Shown: piece after piece, positions 53,757 to 64,000 of the stretch
Layout of the letters: every line of letters begins with the position of its first letter
How positions within the stretch are numbered: position 1 is the stretch's first letter
From: Dactylorhiza incarnata
Lineage: Eukaryota; Streptophyta; Magnoliopsida; Asparagales; Orchidaceae
Direction: 5' to 3'
Length of the DNA: 64,000 nucleotides
Assembly (NCBI GenBank): GCA_033032865.1
Contig: JAWHQI010000185.1
Span: 2,046,001-2,110,000, forward strand
Made by a program: the position numbers and the translations under genes
The notes under the pieces: model-generated
What the model was told of the DNA's origin: nothing
The model's input: only the letters and a program-made list of their open reading frames with translations
Databases searched by the model: none

Positions 53757-54955
53757 ATTGCACCAAAAAGCTCAAAGGATCTTCTGGAAGGGTATGAAAA
53801 AATTCAAAATGGCTTTCAACATGCTAATGCTGAGATTAAAGAAGTGATTGAACTTCTGGAAGGTCAAGGGTTAGAATATCTACTGTCAGAGCCATCTGTG
53901 ATTCTTAGAACTAAAGTTCTGGAACAATACAGTAAAGCAAGGCTCTCATCTTTCAAGTCCTCATTAAAGTCCATAATTGGAAGCTTGAAGATTAAGTTAT
54001 CTCCAAGGAAGCTGGAGAAAGCATTTCAAATTCCATCATGCAATGAGGAGGAAGTCAGTGTGTCAGAAAAAGACAAAGAAAAAGCCCTCAAATGGCGTGA
54101 GTACAGTGATGCCAAAACTAGCTCACTAAAGAGGAAAGTTTTCAATCAAAAAGGGAAGCTACTATCAAATATAGTAGGAGAGGCATTATTGTGCAAGCCA
54201 GGGTCACATGACACAATCTCAAAGCACCTGTTTGAGTTGATGACAAGAGTGATCTTGAAGAAAAAGACCTCCTGGGCTGCTGTAATCTTCTAAAGGATAA
54301 AAGAATGTTTGCAGTCTCCCAACATAGGCAGAATTCATTCTCTCTACCTTCTAAACGCCTACCTTAAATATTTCGATAGGTCAAAAGGATCCAACCTTCA
54401 TTATCTTAAAAGAATGGATATATAGACATTGGATAGGTTCTAAAGGGTGCTCCCAATGAGTCAGCCCTCTGAGATAAAGGAGAAGAAAAATAAATTAGTC
54501 AAAGGTTTAAAGAAGGCTAGAATTGTATGCTCTGATTCTGATTTAGATGTTGCAGATAATGCCCCTGCTAATGATGATCAAGGATCTGACAGCATTATAG
54601 ACAAAGATGCAAATGTTGAGCATGTCAATGTAGAGCATGAGAAAAATGATGTTGTTGCTGCTGTAGAGCATGAGAAAATTAAAGATGCTGTTGTTGCTGA
54701 AGTGGATTCTGATGGAAATGAAGGAGATCATACTCAAAGTGATGCTCCTAATCCTCAAGATGCTGATAACAATGCACACACTGTGCCTGCTGAGTCTGTA
54801 TGAAATGATGAGTAGCAATCTGATTCTCCCGGTGACTTGTAAAGTAAGATTGAGGCTTTATTTGGCGCAATGGTGGTGTTTCTCCCGGCGGGTACAAATG
54901 TGGATTTCGAACCGGAGGGCAAAGGCGGGGGATTGAAACGGAGCTTTTTGCTTCG
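53757..54955 (+). pseudogene. Copia A ORF3 in the envelope position, unit 1
   Basis: The frame opens at 53757 with ATT-GCA-CCA-AAA where copia B has ATG-GCT-CCA, so the start codon has probably been lost. It then reads DLLEGYEKIQNGFQ, VIELLEGQGLEYLL and SSLKSIIGSLKIKLSPRKLE. The core LLSNIVGEALLCKPGSHDTI and LKKKTSWAAVIF (to 54293) resembles the copia B ORF at 44067. Stops follow near 54293, 54422 and 54440, then an acidic, repeat-like tail (VEHEKNDVVAAVEHEK) to 54803, and the frame is cut at 54955 by the duplication junction. No signal peptide or membrane helix is seen. It belongs, I think, to the 'putative plant transposon protein' family. Confidence 0.7.
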
Positions 54956-56147
54956 TTTCTTTTTACTATTAGAATTTGCTATATGAAATGTAGTGATTTT
55001 ATCAGGATTAATATTGTTCTGTTCTTTAAAGGCTACACTGCTCTCATTTATTTGATAGTCACTAGGTCTAACAAACTAAATGGATTTTTCCAGGTAGGTC
55101 TACTAGGGACTTCTATGCAAGTGGATGGATATGCACCTAGACCTAGGTGCTTTAATCTCATGGAGAGATTTTGTCTAAGATCTTTGAGCTTTTAACTCCT
55201 CCCATTGAGCGAGTCCTCAAAGGCTTTTGCCTTTGTAATCTCTTCTTTTAGTTTGAGTTTTCATTGGTTGGATTAGTGATTACTATTTCCTTTTTACAAA
55301 TTTGATTTATCAAGTCATAATTTATAGAATACAAATCATCTTTCTTAAGGTCTTCTAACTCTTCCCTAACTATTTCTATTTCTTTTTGAACTTTTAGGTA
55401 ATCATTACAAAATTCTTTAAAAGAAATTTTAAATCTTTTGAATTAAATTCAAAGTCATAAAAGAGACTTACCTAATCCTCTTCATCATCAGAGGGGACTC
55501 CCAAGGCCATCGGGCAGGCAGCTTCAGCAACATTTTCTTCATCACTCTCTGATGAAGAGGAGCTTAAATCCGAAGCTGTATCACTCCAAGTTTCAGCAAT
55601 GAAACCCTTTCCCTTCTTCTTGTCCTTTTTCTTGAAGGACTTCTTCCTGTGCTCCTTTTTATTATTGCCCATGTCCTTTTGTTCTTCTGGACACTCAGTA
55701 GCTATGTGCCCTGACATTCTGCATGAAAAGTAAGTCACTTACTGCTTTGGAGTCTTATCAAACCTGAGTTTTGAGCTCCACTGTTTACTTCTTGAGTCTT
55801 ATATCTTGACCCACTTTTTGAATCTTCTTGCTAAGAGACCGAACATCTCATCTTCGGGAGTAGAAGGCTCTCCTTTAGCATCCTTCAAGGAAAGTCTCTT
55901 TGGATAGCAGTTGAGACTATATCCTTAGCCTCTGTCTTAACTCTGCTCTTTAGTAGCAACTCATATGATTTGAGATTTCCTAGAAAAGCGTATGTAGAAA
56001 TCTCTCTGTGGAATATGGACTCTGTGATGGCCCAGATCATTGAGGCCCATGTGCTTGGAAAGAACATGAGGAGATTGTCATTTATTTCAGTTAAGGAGAT
56101 CTCTTTATCCATACCCTTCAACCCATTTACTATAGTGTTGAATCTCT
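54956..56147 (-). pseudogene. Copia B gag remnant, unit 2
   Basis: Second copy of 44987-46179: FFPSTWASMIWAITES, CRMSGHIATECPEEQKD (first Cys of the knuckle is Tyr here too), KKGKGFIAETWSDTASDL and the acidic Ser tract. Cut at the copia A LTR exactly as in unit 1. Confidence 0.88.
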
Positions 56148-57512
56148 TGTTAGAAATATTGCCCTCAATGTTCCCTTGATTTTAAGAGGAATCACACACA
56201 ATGCTAAGTACATATTGTATTTGATAAACTGTATTTTACATCATGTATATGCGGGGTTAGGTTATTCCAAACAATGGAATAGTTTTGTGGTTTTACTATC
56301 AAAACCTCTGAGACGACAACCTGGTCTCAGCTGAACCGCTGAGATGCAGCCAGAGCCGATGAAAAAGAGTATGTGTCAGCTGAGCTGCATTTAGAAAGAA
56401 TTTGCTGAGAAGACTAACTGTCTCAGTGGATCTGCTGAGACAAAGACAGATTCTGCCGCTGAGACTGAAAACTATCTCAGCCCAACCGCTGATACAGATT
56501 CGTATTTGAATAATGCAATTGTAGGATCTGCTTTTGGCGCAAGTGGCTGGAAAGCAATATAACCTTTTCTAATCATGTCCATGCTGTGTCAGAGCCCTCT
56601 TCAGAGCCATTGCAGATTGGAGGGAGTATAAAAGAAAAAGTTATGGCATTATAGAAGTGTGGAAAATATTCTGAAAGCAAAACTACTGTGCTATTGACGG
56701 CTTCCACAGATATCTCTCAGCCTGCTTCCTGAAGCTATAAGCAAGCATCTGAGATAAGATAGCTCTTCCTGATTCAATCCTGAAGAGTAAGTAGATCATT
56801 CTTTCTCAACTGGAGAAGAATATCAGATAGAAGCAAGGACTGAAGCTGCTGTCATTCAGCCCTGCTTCAAGACAGCACCTGATGTGCATCAACAACAGAA
56901 GACTAGTGTTGAAGGTTAAATCTTATCTGTCCTCTGTTGTATAAGCAAAAATATTATCTTTGTAAGAACACTATTATTCTGAGTTTGTAGGATTGATGAG
57001 CCTGAGTGTGTTGGGGTGTTGAGCCTGAGTGTGTAAGGTTGTTGAGCCTGAGCTTGTAGTGCTATACTCCCAGCATGAGTGTAGGATCTCTGAGGAGATC
57101 TTAAGTAGGGCTTCTTGATAGGCCTGAGGTAGAAAATCAGGAGGATTTTGAGGTGTAGGAGTTGGAGCTCTCTGAGAGGTAGGGTTTTTGAGCCTGAGGT
57201 AGGCTTGTTTAGTCTTAGGTAGGGTTTAGAGCAAACCTGAGAGATCCTGAGGGATTGAGTTGTAAGCTCTTAGAGCTGAGTTTTTGGAGGAGGTTACCTT
57301 GTCTAACACACCATTAGAAAGGTGTAGAGGTAAAATGGACTACCCATAGACACACTGTCTTGGGGAACCACTATAAATAGCTTTGTGTTTTCTGAGGTGT
57401 GCATTTACCTTATATAATCTCTAACAACAACTAGCAATAACAAAGAAAATCAAATAAACATGTTCACCCCCGCCCCTCTAGGTGAATTAGACTACTACTT
57501 AATAAACTACCA
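56148..57512 (+). repeat. Copia A 5' LTR, unit 2
   Basis: 1365 bp, starts TGTTAGAAATATTGCCCTCA and ends ACTACCA. It carries the same CTCAGC motif cluster (56320-56480) with a few substitutions. Confidence 0.93.
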
Positions 57513-57514
57513 AG

Positions 57515-57527
57515 TGGTATCAGAGGG
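57515..57527 (+). promoter_or_regulatory. Copia A primer binding site, unit 2
   Basis: TGGTATCAGAGGG, the standard copia Met-tRNA complement. Confidence 0.95.
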
Positions 57528-57592
57528 AGGTTGGTCAATAAGGACTTAACTATCTGACCAGATCCTACAAGGAGTAGTCAAGTCTGAATCCA

Positions 57593-60128
57593 ATGGCTGC
57601 CACTGGAGGTCAAAAAGAGACGGGATCTGTGAAGTTGCCTATATGCAAAATGGAGTCTTTTGGTATATGAAAGCAAAGGGTAAGGTTGCTAATGGAAGCC
57701 TCAGATCCTAGTATATATATAACTGTCATGGAGGGTCCTTTTGTCTTCATAAAGCCCTCCACTATAGATCCTACATGGCAAGTGGCCAAGTCATATGCTG
57801 AGATGACTGAGGATGAAATTGCACTTGCTACCATGGACAAGAGAGCTCAAAACATAATAGTAATTGCAATTGATGATTCAACCTACCTGAACATGGTGCA
57901 CTGTGAGACAGCCAAGGATATATGGATACATTTATTGTGTATATGGAAGGTACTGAAGAGGTAAGGGATGATTGGAAATCCCTCCTAAATCAGGAGTATG
58001 AAGCATTCAGGCAACACAGTCTGGAATGCATAGTTGACTGCTATGAAAGGTTCTTTAGAGTGGTGAATGAGCTGAGGACCTATGGATGGGTCTTTAGTCA
58101 TTATGAGCTGAATGACAAATTCCTAAGATCTCTAACTAGAGATTGGGATACAAAGATATGTGCTATCAGAGAAGTGGAAAAGCTGGGTGAGACTCCTCCC
58201 CCATACAATGTTTGGAAAGCTACTCTCCTATGAGATACAACTATCTGCAGGTAAGGAAGAGGACACATCCACTATGCCTCATGCAAGGGAGAGAGTTGTA
58301 GCTCTCAAAGATGAGATCTCTATGAAGAGCAAAGTAAGAATGCCTTCTCCACCAACAAGGGCTACTGACTTAGAAAATTTTGAGCTCAACCCATCTGACA
58401 ACAACTCATCAGATAAGGAGTTAGTTGCCTTCTCATGGCACTTCAAGAATTTAATAAGGAGGAAGCAGTGGAAGAACAAACCTACCTCCTCCTCACATCC
58501 CAAGAAGGAACACAACAGATCAGAAAGGCAGCACCCTTAGGGTGACAGGTATGACCCTAAGCATGTTAAACATATTTCAAATAATGTTATATGTTATTAC
58601 TGTAATAAGCCTGAACATGTCATAACTGACTGTCTAGTCTAGAGAAAAGAAAGAAGTGATAAGAAGCCTCATCACCAGAAGGGAAGGGAAGGTGAAAAAT
58701 CCTTCCTTGCAAAGAAGGAGAAGAGCCGGAGTGAATCTGAGTCCTCATCCTCAGATTCTGAAGAAGAAGAGGAAGCCAATATAGGGTTGTTTGCAGCTGA
58801 AGAGGATGAAGACTATACTGCTGCTAAGGTTGGCATCAGGGCCCCTCTGTCATATTCAGATAAATACAATGAGGAGGATGAAGATGACGATAAATGTTGT
58901 GGCTTAATGGCCATGTCTGATGATGAAGAAAGTCAGGATAATCTTGATAATGTATCAACTCCTCTCCTTCCCTCTTCCGATTATGAGTCAGTACCATAAT
59001 CTGAAGCATGATCATCTAATGATGAGAGTGGTTCATAATCTGAAGTGGATGTCAATCAATTGATTGACAAGTACGGTGCTCTTTTGGATGCTCTAAAAAA
59101 GAGCAAGAAGCAAGCTCTAGAGATTGCTTCCCTTCAGCAGGCAAAACCTGCTTGCACTGAGTCTTCTACCCTGATGGATCAGATGAGTAGAGAAATAGGC
59201 AAACTGAAGGGAATTACAATATTCCAATTAAGAACAATTAGCCAAAAGAACAAGGTCATCAAAGACCTTGAGGATAGGCTTCTCAAAGAGAATAGCTTGG
59301 TGGCTCAATTCTCCAAACCAAAATCCATACTGCCCATTATTGACACCTTCTCCTCCCAAACTAATAGGAGAGGGCTAGGTTTAAATTAAGTGGTAGTAGG
59401 TGCTGAGAATGGAGGAACGGCCAGGCTAAAGCTAAGTCTCATACCACCTTTCAAAAGGTGTTGCTTCCCTCCAACAGGTATGACAAGGACAACATGTATG
59501 GTCACTGGAAGAATGGAAGTTCCTATAGGAATGAAAATACTCCTTACTATAGCAGAAGAAAGGGCATGGGGATGAGTGCTATGAAAGCTCCCCATGAAGA
59601 AATTCAATGGGCCATTCTGGACCATTTGTATTTGGTACTTCAGCCCCTTCATTCAAGGATAAGAAAGATGGTTCTTCTAAATCTCAATTAAAAATAAACA
59701 TGGTTGCTGTCAAGCCTATAATCAAGTCCAACAGCACAATTTTTGATGCCATCAAATCTTGCTTAGCTGCCAAGCTAAGACCAGCTGAAGACTCTCAGAT
59801 AAAGTCTGCTAAGTCTAACTATAGATAGTCAACCAACCAGGTTATTGCTAATAGGAATAGGAAGAATGCAGCTACCTTCTCCTCTGAACATAAGCTTTTT
59901 GATGCTCCTTCCACCTCAAAAAATGTTTAGAAAAGAAGGTACAACATCCATGAATATTGGTGCTGTGGTAAAGTGGAACACTTTACCATAAATTGTTATC
60001 ACAACACTACTAGTGTGCCTAATGTAAAGAGGAGCTTTCCTGCAAAGGTTGCAGTGAGTGCAAGAGTGGTTATTTATGCTAACAGGAACCTAGGACCCAA
60101 AAACAATTGGGCTCCTAAGGGAAAATGA
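57593..60128 (+). pseudogene. Copia A gag, unit 2, broken
   Basis: The ATG at 57593 starts MAATGGQKETGSVKLP. Open blocks at 57686-57964 and 57922-58233 overlap because one base is missing near 57926 relative to unit 1. The knuckle is CYYCNKPEHVITDC (Gly to Glu) near 58597, followed by the same TAG as unit 1. The acidic block 58787-58999 is identical in protein to unit 1. The coiled-coil block 59045-59389 lacks four codons. The WAPKGK end lies at about 60111-60128. Confidence 0.88.
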
Positions 60129-60166
60129 ATTGCCTTTTGTAGAATAGTTCAAGTACCAGCCTAAAG

Positions 60167-63100
60167 GAATTATGGTACTTGGACAATGGGTGCTCAAGGA
60201 ACATGACAGGAACAAGGAGTCTTCTGCATGATTACACTCCTGTGAAGAATGGACCGAAAGTTATCTTTGGAGTTCTGAAAAAGGAGTCACCAAAGGATAT
60301 GATATGATCACAAATGTCATAGTCTCAATAACATGTGTAGCTTTTGTTGAAGGGTTGCAACGTAACCTTATAAGCATAAGTCAACTATGTGACTTGGGCT
60401 ATGTCGTTGAATTCCACAATGACAAGTGCCTGTTCAAAAAGTCAATTGACTTAGAGATCATTCTTTCGGGCACTAGAAGTGGGAATGTTTATTATTTAGA
60501 TTTTATTTGCAATAATTCTTTAACTCCTGTATGTCTTGTGGCAAAAGAAAGTTAATCTCTTTGTGTTCAATGACACAAGAGACTTGCCCACATTAAGTAC
60601 AAGACAATGTATAGATTATTTTCTAAAAACCTTGTTAGGAATAGTCCAAATTTGAAATGTATGAAAAGTGGTCCCTGTCATGCATGCCAAATGGGCAAAC
60701 AAACTAGGGCCACCATTAAAAGTATTGGTTCATAAGACGTTGAAAGATGTCAATATTTATTTCATATGGACTTGTTTGGTCATTGGCCCACTCAGAGCCT
60801 AGGTGTGAAGTTGTATACTTTAGTGATTATTGATGATCACTCAAAATATACATGGTTATTCTTCCTTAAGAAGATATCTGATATTTTAGATATCTTCATA
60901 AACCATATCATGGCAATCCAGAATGAACTACAATGTACTATGGTCAGAACTAGAACTGACCATGGTACAGAATTTCAATCTGGGACCATGAAAGTTTTGT
61001 CAAGAATTTGGTATCACCCAAGAGTTTCCCTCCCCAAGGACTCTACAGCAAAATGGTGTAATGAGAGGAGGAATATGACCTTGATAGATGTTGGGAGAAC
61101 ATTGCTTAGTGACTCCTCACTTCCAGAATATTTTTAGGCTGAGGTAGTCCATACTGCTTGGTATGTTCTCAATAGAGCTTCCATCAATAAGGCCCTTGTA
61201 ATAACCCTCTATGAGATTCCAAAAGGCAAACAACCAACAATGTCATACTTTAGAATCTTTGGTTGTAAATGTTATATTTTGAATAATGGAAAATTCCAAC
61301 TAACAAAGTTTCCAGAAAAATGCAACGTTGGGCTTCTTGTTGGATATGGCTCACATAGTAGAGCCTATAGAGTATTCAATAAGAAGACTCATATTGTAGA
61401 AGTGTCTAAGCATGTTGTATTTGATGAGACCAACCTACTTTATAAGGGCTGGTCCAGTTCTCTTATTTTTGACCGATAATGAATAGAAAATACAAGAAAT
61501 GTCTATCCAAGACATACCAAGCACCAGCAGAATTAATTCAGAGTGTGTTGTTCCTGAAGATGAAGATCAGCAGGATGCTGAAGAGCCTGCTGCTCCAGAA
61601 GAAGAGTTGTAGAATGCTGACAGATTTCCTGCAGTAACCAGGAATCCAAGGGATCATCCAAGAAACCAAAAAATTCGAGTTAAGAACCAAGGGGTGATCA
61701 CCAGAAGCAGAGCTCACAATGAAGCAATATTCTTGAGCTTTCTATCTCAGATGGAGCCCAAGAAGTTTGAAGAAGCTAATAAAGATACATTCTGAATTCA
61801 AGCAATGCAAGAAGAGCTTCTACTATTCAATAGGTTCAAAGTATGGAAGTTGGTGCCAAAACCTCAGGGATACAACATCATTGGCCCCAAATGGATCTAC
61901 AGAAATATGCTAGATGAGAATGGCATCATTATCAATAATAAGTCTAGACTGGTAGCCAAGGGAAAGAGGTAGGAAGAAGATATTGACATTGATCAAACCT
62001 TTGCTCCAGCTGCAAGGTTAGAAGTGATAAGTCTATTCCTTGCCTATGTTGCCCACAAGGGGTTCAAGGCATGCCAAATGGATGTCAAGTCAGCCTTCCT
62101 AAATGGAGATTTGAAAGAGGAGTTATATGTGGAACAACCATCAGGTTTTGTACATCCTACACTTACCTCCCATGTTTATTTTCTTAGGAAAGCATTATAT
62201 GGCCTAAAACAAGCCCCTTGGTCTTAGTATGAGACCTTGTCTAGCTTTCTCATCAAGAATAAGTTCTAAAGATATATAGTACATTGTTTCTTAGGGAAAC
62301 AAAGGGCAAGTGTCTCCTTGTTTAAATTTACATTGATGACATAGTTTTTGGGTCTATTAATGACAACCTTTGCAAAAGGTTTGCCAACCTTATGCACGGG
62401 GTGTTTGAGATGAGCAGTACGGGAGAGCTCATGTACATTTTAGGCCTCCAAGTGAATCAACCTGATGAGGGGATATTCATCTCTCAGTCCAAGTACACTA
62501 GGGAGCTTCTCAAGAAGTTTGTGATGGAATCTGCTTCCACCATGAAAACTCCCATGGGGTCAAATATTTCCCTGGACAAGGATGAGAAGGGAAAACCCTT
62601 TGATGAATCCATATATTGGTGTATTATTGGATCCCTGTTGTATCTGACTGCTAGTAGACCAGACATTATGTATGCAACACGTGTTGGTGCTAGGTACCAA
62701 GCATGCCCTAAGGAATCTCACTACTCAGTTGCAAAGAGGATTTTGAGATACCTTAAAGGCAACCAACATCTTGGCCTTTGGTACCCTAAGAACAATGATT
62801 TTGAACAGATTGGCTTTTCAGATGCAGATTTTGCAGGATACAAAGAAGATAGAAAAAGTACAAGTGGAACTTGTCAATTCCTAGGAAGGCGGTTGATCTC
62901 TTAGAGTAGCAAGAAGAAGACTAGTGTGGTAATATCCACAACTAAGTCTGAGTACATTGCTGTAGGGAGCTGCTGTGCACAATTGTTGTGGATACAACAC
63001 TAGCTAGAGGATTACAACCTCATGGTACGTAATTATTTACTATTTTGTGACTCATCCAGTGCTATCTCTATTGATAAGAATCCGGTCTCTTATAATAGGA

Positions 63101-63273
63101 CTAAGCATATAGAGATAGGGTATAATTTTAGTAGAGAACATGTAGAATGTAAAGATATCTGTCTTGAACATCTTCCCACTGACAATCAAGTTGCAGATAT
63201 ATTTACAAAGCCATTGGATGAGGCTAAATTTAATGGTTTCAAAATTGTGCTAGGAATGTTGAACATAGAATAG
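60167..63273 (+). pseudogene. Copia A pol, unit 2, broken
   Basis: Protease has LWYLDNGC with DNG again. Integrase has a longer open block (60766-61137: MDLFGHWPTQSLG, IDDHSKYTW, RTDHGTEFQ). RT has [13 protein letters not shown] and [14 protein letters not shown] (62024-62227) and a YIDD box at 62329-62340. RT/RNase H is open at 62392-62904 (SRPDIMYATRVGARYQ, FSDADFAGYKEDRKSTSG), then stops. RNase H ends at 63273 (DIFTKPLDEAKFNGF). In places it is less damaged than unit 1. Confidence 0.9.
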
Positions 63274-63430
63274 GCTTCAACATTTCATTTTGTCTATCAT
63301 GTTTGTTGTTTTATTCCTTAAACTTTGCTAAAAGTTAGTCATGCTATAAAATACTTACTGACATGATAAGGGAGTAAGACAATCCAATTTAAAAGGGTTC
63401 ACTGCTAGGCAGTGAGTTCAGCTGAGACAG

Positions 63431-63609
63431 TCTCAGTTGAACTGCTGAGATAGCTATGTCATCTCAACGGTTAGGTTTTCCTTGTCCCAACGGTCAAGCT
63501 CTCCATCTCAGCGGATCCTTTGAGATGGGATTGCTTAAATAAAACATCAATTAATTAAGTCTAATCAACATCACACCTTTAGAATAAATTGTAATAGACC
63601 TATAAATAG
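63431..63609 (+). promoter_or_regulatory. LTR-like internal promoter before copia A ORF3, unit 2
   Basis: TCTCAGTTGAACTGCTGAGA at 63431-63450 (one CpG lost), TCTCAGCGGATCCTTTGAGA at 63506-63525 and CTATAAATAG at 63600-63609. Confidence 0.6.
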
Positions 63610-63710
63610 TGATATGATGATTAAATCACACTTTCCACACTCTAAACTCTAACTAGCCGTCAAGACAACCCTTCCTTTGTCCTCGACTGAGTGATTCGTT
63701 TTCTTCAAAA

Positions 63711-64000
63711 ATCGCACCAAAAAGCTCAAAGGATCTTTTGGAAGGGTATGAAAAAATTCAAAATGGCTTTCAACATGCTAGTGCTGAGATTAAAGAAGTG
63801 ATTGAACTTCTGGAAGGTCTAGGGTTAGAATATCTACTGTCAGAGCCATCTGTGATTCTTAGAACTAAAGTTCTGGAACTATACAGTAAAGCAAGGCTCT
63901 CATCTTCCAAGTCCTCATTAAAGTCCATAATTGGAAGCTTGAAGATTAAGATATCTCCAAGGAAGTTGGAGAAAGCATTTCAAATGCCATCATGCAGTAA
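63711..64000 (+). pseudogene. Copia A ORF3, unit 2, cut by window end
   Basis: Opens with ATC-GCA-CCA-AAA where unit 1 has ATT-GCA, again lacking ATG. Continues DLLEGYEKIQNGFQ and VIELLEGLGLEYLL, like unit 1, to the window edge. Confidence 0.75.

Larger units (their letters stand above)
46180..54955 (+). mobile_element. Copia A, unit 1, lacks 3' LTR
   Basis: 5' LTR 46180-47545, primer site, gag, pol and an envelope-position ORF, ending abruptly at 54955 where unit 2 starts. Inserted in copia B gag on the opposite strand. Confidence 0.93.
44987..64000 (+). repeat. Direct duplication, unit about 9.97 kb
   Basis: 44987-54955 (unit 1) and 54956 to the window end (unit 2) are copies in the same order and orientation: copia B gag remnant, then copia A from LTR to envelope-position ORF. 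The offset is 9969 bp at the start, 9968 through the LTR and gag, and 9954 near the end after small deletions such as 12 bp near 59110. Both share the 46179/46180 junction, the loss of the copia A 3' LTR and many stops. Confidence 0.95.
56148..64000 (+). mobile_element. Copia A, unit 2, runs off the window
   Basis: Same layout as unit 1: LTR 56148-57512, TATA 57371-57380, primer site 57515-57527, gag, pol, internal promoter and ORF3 start. Confidence 0.93.

Noticed and set aside
42316..54955. Calling the third ORFs retroviral envelope genes
   Set aside because: No signal peptide, fusion peptide or membrane anchor is visible. Position alone does not make an envelope.

Overview
This window is repeat-rich plant nuclear DNA. 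I see no host gene, tRNA, rRNA or organellar sequence. What can be assigned belongs to transposable elements: four Ty1/copia families, two Ty3/gypsy families (Athila-like and Tat-like), a GC-rich element with intron-containing genes resembling the plant 'putative gypsy-type transposon' proteins, and CACTA DNA transposons. Initiator-Met-tRNA and Asp-tRNA type primer sites, CACTA ends and the Athila/Tat/SIRE-type polyproteins all point to a flowering plant with a large, heterochromatic genome. I cannot name the species.

Layout. 1-741 and 5708-5887 are one SIRE-like copia LTR on the minus strand, split by a CACTA element (742-5707, target duplication GCA) that itself holds a second, unrelated CACTA-like element (3495-4623) and an end relic of a third. 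5888-8786, 15183-15625 and about 17646-19437 are pieces of one GC-rich minus-strand element (element E). They are separated by a complete copia element (copia C, 8787-15182, minus strand, target duplication CTCGC/CTCAC) and by a rearranged copia tail with head-to-head LTRs (copia D, 15626 to about 17645). Element E abuts Athila-like gypsy pol at 19437/19438. That Athila runs on the plus strand (pol 19438-22227, 3' region to 24043), and its LTR (24044-24248 plus 33806 to about 34999) is split by a complete SIRE-like copia element (24249-33805, target duplication ATCTT). A Tat-like gypsy on the minus strand follows (35276-40451), cut by a minus-strand copia B (LTR 40452-42058, env-position ORF, gag remnant to 46179). 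Copia A (plus strand) is inserted in copia B gag at 46180.

From 44987 to the window end there is a direct duplication with a period of about 9.97 kb. Each unit is the copia B gag remnant followed by 3'-truncated copia A. Both units share the same insertion junction and the same lesions, so the nest existed before it was duplicated.

Most coding regions are broken by stops and frameshifts. Many of the stops look like C-to-T changes (CGA to TGA, CAG to TAG, CAA to TAA), as expected of methylated, silenced DNA. The clearest nearly open gene is the SIRE-like gag (25495-27234).

The pattern most worth following is that each transposon family here carries its own short, CpG-containing motif cluster in its LTR or terminal region. 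In three copia families the same motifs occur again inside the element. In copia A (both copies) two 20-bp LTR motifs and the same CTATAAATAG TATA box recur directly upstream of the ORF in the envelope position, which looks like a private internal promoter. The SIRE-like element also has two copies of a 3' hairpin whose inner stems differ in sequence but keep pairing.
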